NCBI GenBank assembly: GCA_009697495.1 | Contig: SHUN01000151.1 | Span: 1 to 6,949, forward strand | DNA from: Bryobacterales bacterium | Lineage (GTDB): Bacteria; Acidobacteriota; Terriglobia; Bryobacterales; Bryobacteraceae | Length of the DNA stretch: 6,949 nt | Direction of reading: 5' to 3' | Part shown: positions 1 to 4,705 of the stretch, in pieces | Numbering within the stretch: the first letter of the stretch is position 1 | How the letters are laid out: the number at the start of each line of letters is the position of its first letter | Translations under genes and position numbers: made by a program | Notes under the pieces: model-generated | Seen by the model: the letters and a program-made list of their open reading frames with translations, nothing else | What the model was told of the DNA's origin: nothing | Database searches by the model: none

Positions 1-10
1 ATGATAATGT

Positions 11-29
11 TTCGGAATATTCGAATTCG
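11..29. repeat. Short AT-rich palindromic stretch upstream of the cupin gene
   Basis: Two small perfect palindromes share one base here: GAATATTC (15-22) and CGAATTCG (22-29). TTCG at 11-14 is also complementary to CGAA at 22-25. The stretch is much richer in A and T than the rest of the window and lies directly upstream of the first gene, so it could be part of a promoter or operator. No convincing -35/-10 pair can be placed because the window starts only 38 bases before the gene. Such short palindromes also occur by chance. Confidence 0.2.
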
Positions 30-33
30 GGAG
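29..33 (+). promoter_or_regulatory. Ribosome-binding site of the cupin gene (GGGAG)
   Basis: GGGAG lies five bases before the ATG at 39. It decides the start: the same frame is open to the left edge of the window, but only the ATG at 39 has this site and gives a protein that begins directly with a twin-arginine signal. Confidence 0.6.
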
Positions 34-38
34 ATCAA

Positions 39-935
39 ATGAATCGCAGACATTTTATTGCCGCGGCGAGTGCCGCTCCTGGTTTCGCGCAGACGATGTA
101 CGCGCCGAAAGGGCAACCGGCGGTTTACACTGGTCCGCACAAGGCGCATACTAAGCTTTCCGAGTTGAAGGCGAAGCACAAGGGCGAGAAGTGGTGGCGG
201 GAACTGCTTGTCGACGATAAGCATTTGCGGAGCGAGTATATCTATGTCGCGCCGGGGCACGGACATCCGAAGGCAATGCATCCGGACACGCGAGCGTGGT
301 GGGTGGTGATGGAGGGGGAAGTGCGGTTCACGTTCGAGATGAAGGCGCCGTTTGTGGCGCGGAAGGGCTCGATTGTGCAGGTGCCGTATCAGACGCTGTT
401 TGAGTATGAAGTTGTGGGGACCGCGCCGGCGTTGCTGTTTGAGACGAATGTGGCGGGGGCGAAGACGTTGTACGCCGATAGGAAGGACGCGCCATCGATG
501 CCGGGGCATGAGTGGATGGCAGTGGACGTGCGGGCGCGGGTGATTGGCAATTGGCAGCGTGGGAACAAGCCGCACACGACCTATGATGAACTGGCGGCGG
601 GGCTGGAGAAGGGCGAGTTGAAGGGGACGTTGCGGGTGGTGGAAGACGATCGGGGAACGGCGAATTTCATCTATGGCTATAACAGCAAGCTGCCGCCGCT
701 GGATGAGAAAGTTCGCGGGCATTATCATCCGGAGGGGGCGGAGTACTGGCTGATCCTGTCGGGGAAAATCCGGTATCCGATTGAGAAGGTGGGGGTCGTT
801 ATCGCCGAGGCCGGGGATGTGGTTTATGTGCCGGCGTATACGTGGCATGCGCCGCGGTGGTGGGGGGATGGGCCGTCGTGCCGGTTGGCGATGAATGGGT
901 TTCCGTATATTGCGCATTTGTTTGATCCGCATTAG
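39..935 (+). CDS. Exported two-domain (bicupin) cupin protein
   Basis: This 298-residue protein has two cupin beta-barrels of unknown substrate. It begins MNRRHFIAAAS, a twin-arginine (Tat) type signal, with a likely cleavage near A17/Q18, so it probably acts in the periplasm. The hydrophobic part of the signal is short and alanine-rich. The first cupin spans about residues 65-140 and the second about 205-290. The second keeps a complete metal site: H228, H230 and E235 in motif 1 (GHYHPEGAE) and H270 in motif 2 (GDVVYVPAYTWH). In the first, the matching positions are A79, H81, A86 and F121, so only one ligand survives and this barrel probably binds no metal. The two-barrel plan resembles gentisate dioxygenase-like or sugar-isomerase-like bicupins, but nothing here fixes the reaction. 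It ends 17 nt before the heme protein gene and is probably co-transcribed with it. The cupin assignment is firm; the enzymatic role is unknown. Confidence 0.9.
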   Translation: MNRRHFIAAASAAPGFAQTMYAPKGQPAVYTGPHKAHTKLSELKAKHKGEKWWRELLVDDKHLRSEYIYVAPGHGHPKAMHPDTRAWWVVMEGEVRFTFEMKAPFVARKGSIVQVPYQTLFEYEVVGTAPALLFETNVAGAKTLYADRKDAPSMPGHEWMAVDVRARVIGNWQRGNKPHTTYDELAAGLEKGELKGTLRVVEDDRGTANFIYGYNSKLPPLDEKVRGHYHPEGAEYWLILSGKIRYPIEKVGVVIAEAGDVVYVPAYTWHAPRWWGDGPSCRLAMNGFPYIAHLFDPH

Positions 936-942
936 TTTCGGT

Positions 943-948
943 GAGGGG
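943..948 (+). promoter_or_regulatory. Ribosome-binding site favouring the ATG at 953
   Basis: GAGGGG ends four bases before the ATG at 953. It lies inside the reading frame that opens with GTG at 941 and is too close to the GTG at 950, so it argues for 953 as the start of the heme protein. A second purine-rich site, GAGAGG at 1022-1027, lies before the signal-peptide core, but only rare start codons (ATT 1034, CTG 1037) follow it in frame. Confidence 0.4.
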
Positions 949-952
949 CGTG

Positions 953-3349
953 ATGGATCGACGCGCTGGACCGGCAGGCGGCGGAGAGATTTCGGCCGGG
1001 ATAGGATGGTATTGTAGGTCCGAGAGGTATAGAATTCTGCGCGGACTTGCTTTGTTGGTACTGGCGGCTTGCATTTGTGTGAACGGGCAGGTTGTGCCGT
1101 TTTTAGAGAAGAACTGCGTAAGCTGCCATAGCGCGAAAGTTAAGGCCGGCGGGCTGAGTTTGGCGGAGCCGGGATTGGCCGGGGTGGATTGGGAGAAGGT
1201 GCTCGACAAGCTGAGCACGGGGCGGATGCCGCCGCTGGGGTCGCCGCGGCCTTTGCAGAGCGAAGTGGCTGCTGTTACTGCTTGGATTGAGGCCATGCCG
1301 GGGCGGGCTCGCGTGGGGACTGAGCCTGGACGGGTGACATCGCGGCGGTTGAACCGGGCGGAGTACAATAACACGGTTCGCGACTTGCTGGGCGTGACGC
1401 TGCGGCCGGCGGATGAGTTTCCTTTGGACGATGCGGGGTATGGATTCGATACGGTGGGGGATGTGTTGTCGGTATCGCCGCTATTGATGGAGAAGTATAT
1501 GACGGCGGCGCGGCGGCTCTCGCGGGCGGCTGTTTATGGGGAGCGGACGGGTGACAAGCCGACGAAGCTGATCCGGCTTATGACGAAGAAGTCGCAGGAG
1601 GATCCGACGCCGGGGGCGCTGGCGTTTTCCAATCGCGGGGCGATTTATGGGAGTTTCGAATTTCCTGTCAGCGGCGAGTATGAGTTGCGAATGCGGGTTG
1701 GGAATTACCGGCCGCGATTAACGGGAACGGCGCGGCAGCGGGAGCTGTTCCGGAAACGCAATTTGACGGAGCCGGAGAAGGCGGAGTTGGAGGAGTTGAA
1801 TCGCCTGTCGTATCCGCCGGTGCGGATGGTGATGACCTTCGATGGGGCGCAGATATTGACGGAAGTTGTGGAGGGGAACATCGATTATCAGTACGCGCAT
1901 GGAGAATCGATTGCGCGGGTGAAAGTGCGGGCGGGGGAGCATTCGTTCCGGGCGTCGTTTCCGGAGTTTGCCGATTTGGATGATCCGTTGGACAACATGA
2001 ATACCGACGGGCGGCGGAAGTTGTTTATCGACTATGTGGATATTGTTGGGCCGTTTACGGCGGTTTCCGGGAAGCCGGAGAGCTATAAGCGATTGTTTAT
2101 TTGCGAGGAGCAGACGGCGGCTTGCGCGGAGAAGATCCTGGGCACGGTGGCGCGGCGGGCGTATCGTAGGCCGGTGACGAAGGAAGAGTTGGGAGCGCTG
2201 ACGGGGTTGGCTTCGATGGTTCGGGCGAATGGGGATTTGGTTGCGGAGAGTATCCGGGTGGGATTGCAGGCGGTGTTACTGTCGCCGCATTTTCTGTTCC
2301 GGGCGGAACCGGTGTCGGCGGCGGCGGAGTTAGTAAGTGATCATGATCTGGCGTCGCGGCTATCTTACTTTTTGTGGAGTAGCATGCCGGATGAGGAGTT
2401 ACTGCGTTCGGCGGATTCGGGCACGCTGCGAAAGCCGGGCGTATTGGCCGCGCAAGTGACGCGGATGTTGGCGGATGCGAAGTCCGATGCGTTGGTGGAG
2501 AATTTTGCGGGGCAGTGGCTGGGGTTGCGATTGATGGAGCGGCGAAAGCCGGATCCGGGGAAGTTTCCGCGTTTGGACGACGAGATGTTGGAGGCGATGC
2601 GGCAGGAGACGACGCTGTTTTCGCGGGCGATATTGCGGGAAGACCGGAGTGTATTGGATTTTCTGGACGGGCGGTTTTCGTTTATGAATGGGCCGTTGGC
2701 GCGGCATTATGGAGTTGCGGGCGTGAGGGGCGAGGCGTTCGCGCGCGTGGAATTGACGGGGGGACGGAGGGGCGGCGTGGTGACGCAAGGATCGGTGTTG
2801 ACGCTGTCATCGTATGCGACGCGGACATCGCCGGTTTTGCGGGGGAAATGGGTGCTGGAGAATTTGCTGGGAACGCCGCCGCCACCGGCGCCGGGCGATA
2901 TTCCGGCGCTGCCGGAAGGGGCGGTAGCGACCACGGCGTCATTACGAAAGCGGCTGGAGGCGCACCGGGCGGACGCCAGTTGCGCGGTGTGCCATGACCA
3001 GATGGACCCGATCGGATTCGGGTTGGAGAACTTCGACGCGGGCGGGGCGTGGCGGGAGAAGGAGGGGGCGTTTGCGGTGGACGCATCGGGGACGTTTCCG
3101 GGCGGGGCGGCGTTTCGCGGGCCGGAGGAGTTGCGGAAGGCGCTGTTGGCGCGACCGGAATTATTTGTGCGGAACCTGACGGAGAAGTTGATGACGTATG
3201 CTTTGGGGAGAGGGCTGGAGCCTGCGGACCGTTCAGCGGTGGACGCGGTTACAGCGCGGTTGGCGGCGAATGGCTACCGGATGACGACGCTGGTGCATGA
3301 GATTGTGAACAGCAAACCATTTCAGATGCGAGGACAGAATGCGAATTAA
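953..3349 (+). CDS. DUF1592-family exported protein with two c-type heme motifs
   Basis: This 798-residue protein has the multidomain layout first described in planctomycetes (PSCyt/PSD domains). Positions count from the ATG at 953. After a signal sequence (core about 29-43) comes a cytochrome-like domain with CVSCH at 55-59. Then follow DUF1587 (about 129-193, containing RRLNRAEYNNTVRDLLG), a beta-rich module (about 228-372) that may bind carbohydrate, DUF1595 (about 400-455, RRAYRRPVTKEEL), DUF1592 (about 462-590, DLASRLSYFLWSSMPD), DUF1588 (about 605-705) with a second heme motif CAVCH at 677-681, and DUF1585 (about 720-795). CxxCH motifs bind heme covalently in the periplasm, so an electron-transfer or oxidative role is likely; the substrate is unknown. 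A lipobox-like LAAC at 37-40 could instead make it a lipoprotein; V43-N44-G45 before Q46 is a competing signal peptidase I site. GTG 941 or 950 are alternative starts. Its end overlaps the DUF1552 gene, the usual partner of this family. Confidence 0.93.
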   Translation: MDRRAGPAGGGEISAGIGWYCRSERYRILRGLALLVLAACICVNGQVVPFLEKNCVSCHSAKVKAGGLSLAEPGLAGVDWEKVLDKLSTGRMPPLGSPRPLQSEVAAVTAWIEAMPGRARVGTEPGRVTSRRLNRAEYNNTVRDLLGVTLRPADEFPLDDAGYGFDTVGDVLSVSPLLMEKYMTAARRLSRAAVYGERTGDKPTKLIRLMTKKSQEDPTPGALAFSNRGAIYGSFEFPVSGEYELRMRVGNYRPRLTGTARQRELFRKRNLTEPEKAELEELNRLSYPPVRMVMTFDGAQILTEVVEGNIDYQYAHGESIARVKVRAGEHSFRASFPEFADLDDPLDNMNTDGRRKLFIDYVDIVGPFTAVSGKPESYKRLFICEEQTAACAEKILGTVARRAYRRPVTKEELGALTGLASMVRANGDLVAESIRVGLQAVLLSPHFLFRAEPVSAAAELVSDHDLASRLSYFLWSSMPDEELLRSADSGTLRKPGVLAAQVTRMLADAKSDALVENFAGQWLGLRLMERRKPDPGKFPRLDDEMLEAMRQETTLFSRAILREDRSVLDFLDGRFSFMNGPLARHYGVAGVRGEAFARVELTGGRRGGVVTQGSVLTLSSYATRTSPVLRGKWVLENLLGTPPPPAPGDIPALPEGAVATTASLRKRLEAHRADASCAVCHDQMDPIGFGLENFDAGGAWREKEGAFAVDASGTFPGGAAFRGPEELRKALLARPELFVRNLTEKLMTYALGRGLEPADRSAVDAVTARLAANGYRMTTLVHEIVNSKPFQMRGQNAN
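3330..3334 (+). promoter_or_regulatory. Ribosome-binding site of the DUF1552 gene inside the upstream coding end
   Basis: GAGGA lies four bases before the ATG at 3339 and within the last codons of the heme protein gene. With the 11-base overlap (ATG 3339, upstream TAA 3347-3349) this supports translational coupling, which would keep the two products in a fixed ratio. Confidence 0.6.
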
Positions 3350-4646
3350 TCGACGAGCCTTGTTGCGGGGGATTGGCACTTCTTTGGGACTGCCGTTGAT
3401 GGAGGCCATGGCCGCGCCAGCGAAGGCGCCGTGCCGCATGGCGTTTTTGTATGTGCCGAACGGCATCATGATGGACCAGTGGATTCCGGACCAGAAGACG
3501 GGCGTGACGCCGCTGCCGATGGCCTTTCCGCAGGTGACGTCGGCGCTGGCGAAGTATCGCGAGGATATCCTGTTTATCGGCGGACTGACGCAGAACGGCG
3601 GGCGGGCGCTGGGGGATGGGCCTGGGGATCATGGCCGGGCGGGCGCGAGTTATTTGACGTGTGTGCATCCGAAGAAGACGAATGGGCGGGACTTGCAGGC
3701 TGGCGTTTCGGTGGACCAGATTGCGGCGCGCGGCTTGCAGGGGAAGACGCGGCTTTCGTCGCTGGAGTTGAGTTGCGAAGACGGAGTGCAGGGCGGGAGT
3801 TGCGACAACGGTTATAGCTGCGCGTACAGCAACAGCATTTCGTGGCGGACGCCGGCGTCGCCGAACCCGGCGGAGATACGGCCGCGAGCGGTGTTTGAGC
3901 GGTTGTTTGGGGCAGTGGATGAAGGCTCGCGGCGGTACGAACGATCCATTTTGGATGTGGTGACGGGGGACGCTTCGCGCCTGGCGTCGAAGTTGGGCGG
4001 GGCCGACCGGCGCAAGCTGGACGAGTATCTGTATTCGATTCGCGATGTGGAGAAGCGGATCCAGGCGGCGGAGAATGCTCCGGCGGTTCGGAAGCCCGAT
4101 ATGGCGGCACCGGAAGCGGGCGTGCCGGCGGATTTGGGCGAGCACGCGCGGATGATGATCGACCTGTTGGCGCTGGCGTTTTTGACCGATTCGACGCGGG
4201 TGGCGACGCTGCTGCTGGCGCTGGAACAGAGCCCGCGGGCGTATCCGGAGATTGGGATTCCGGAGGCGCATCACGGGTTGACGCATCATCAGGGCGACAA
4301 GGAAAAGATCGCCAAGGTGATTGAGATTAACCGTTTTCACATGAAGCAGTTTGCCTACCTGATCGAGAAGTTCAAGGCAACGCCGGATGGCGAGGGAACG
4401 CTGCTGGATCATTCGATGGTGACTTACGGCAGCGGGCTTTCCGATGGCAATGCGCATGACCATGCGAATCTGCCGATGGTGCTTGCGGGGCGCGGCTGCG
4501 GCACGGTGCGGCCGGGGCGATTTGTGCGTCATGCGAATGAGACGCCGATGGCGAACCTGTTCATCGCGATGCTGGACCGGATGGGCGTGCCGGTGGAGAC
4601 GCTGGGCGATGGGAACGGGCGGCTGGGTTATTTGTCGGATATGTGA
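3339..4646 (+). CDS. Tat-exported DUF1552 (HXXSHH) family protein
   Basis: This 435-residue, full-length protein belongs to DUF1552 (Pfam name HXXSHH), a family of unknown function that resembles DUF1501 and the alkaline phosphatase/sulfatase-like fold. It starts MRINRRALLRGIG, a twin-arginine signal (RR at 5-6) with cleavage expected near A25-A26, so it should be folded in the cytoplasm and sent to the periplasm. The signature is present as HGLTHH at 312-317, with Thr in place of the Ser in the family name. Other likely metal or active-site positions are H98 (GPGDHGRAG) and D369, H373, D374 and H375 in the stretch GLSDGNAHDHANLP. Cysteines cluster at C146, C155 and C161. The use of Tat fits a protein that gets its cofactor before export. 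It overlaps the heme protein gene by 11 nt and precedes the receptor gene by 57 nt. Family and start are secure; the reaction is unknown. Confidence 0.95.
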   Translation: MRINRRALLRGIGTSLGLPLMEAMAAPAKAPCRMAFLYVPNGIMMDQWIPDQKTGVTPLPMAFPQVTSALAKYREDILFIGGLTQNGGRALGDGPGDHGRAGASYLTCVHPKKTNGRDLQAGVSVDQIAARGLQGKTRLSSLELSCEDGVQGGSCDNGYSCAYSNSISWRTPASPNPAEIRPRAVFERLFGAVDEGSRRYERSILDVVTGDASRLASKLGGADRRKLDEYLYSIRDVEKRIQAAENAPAVRKPDMAAPEAGVPADLGEHARMMIDLLALAFLTDSTRVATLLLALEQSPRAYPEIGIPEAHHGLTHHQGDKEKIAKVIEINRFHMKQFAYLIEKFKATPDGEGTLLDHSMVTYGSGLSDGNAHDHANLPMVLAGRGCGTVRPGRFVRHANETPMANLFIAMLDRMGVPVETLGDGNGRLGYLSDM

Positions 4647-4662
4647 AGCGGCCGGTTGTGAT

Positions 4663-4701
4663 GCACCCCCGATTCTGATAGGCTCCCCTACGGGGGGGTG
4701 C
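4663..4701 (+). repeat. 8-bp GC-rich inverted repeat in the gap before the receptor gene
   Basis: GCACCCCC (4663-4670) is perfectly complementary to GGGGGTGC (4694-4701), with a 23-base loop. It competes for the same G-run as the hairpin at 4678-4705, so the two structures cannot form at once. No T-tract follows, so it does not look like an intrinsic terminator of the upstream operon. Confidence 0.45.
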
Positions 4702-4705
4702 CTAT
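4678..4705 (+). promoter_or_regulatory. Hairpin covering the receptor's ribosome-binding site and start codon
   Basis: ATAGGC (4678-4683) pairs perfectly with GCCTAT (4700-4705). After one T-T mismatch, CCCC (4685-4688) pairs with GGGG (4695-4698), leaving a six-base loop. The 3' arm contains the G-run that must act as the ribosome-binding site (4692-4698) and the first two bases of the ATG at 4704. In mRNA this stem would hide the start of the receptor gene. The pairing is seen directly; a regulatory role is inference. It could also be a dispersed palindromic repeat or a DNA-binding site. Confidence 0.45.

Noticed and set aside
1..42. Possible 3' end of an upstream gene overlapping the cupin start as ATGA
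   Set aside because: The first frame runs from base 1 to a TGA at 40-42 and would give the classic 4-base overlap, but only 13 codons are visible and the stretch is AT-rich with palindromes, unlike the coding sequence in this window.
799..1374. A 191-residue minus-strand open frame across the cupin/heme-protein junction
   Set aside because: It overlaps the end of the second cupin barrel and the signal and first heme motif of the next gene. The translation is low in complexity (Thr, Pro, Ala, His) and shows no family signature.
4689..4698. Resemblance of CCTACGGG to a conserved 16S rRNA stretch
   Set aside because: Only eight bases match (4687-4694) and the flanking sequence is not rRNA; it lies in a short palindromic gap between two protein genes.
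4663..4705. Intrinsic terminator between the DUF1552 and receptor genes
   Set aside because: The hairpins are GC-rich, but no run of T follows; the 3' arm runs straight into the receptor start codon.
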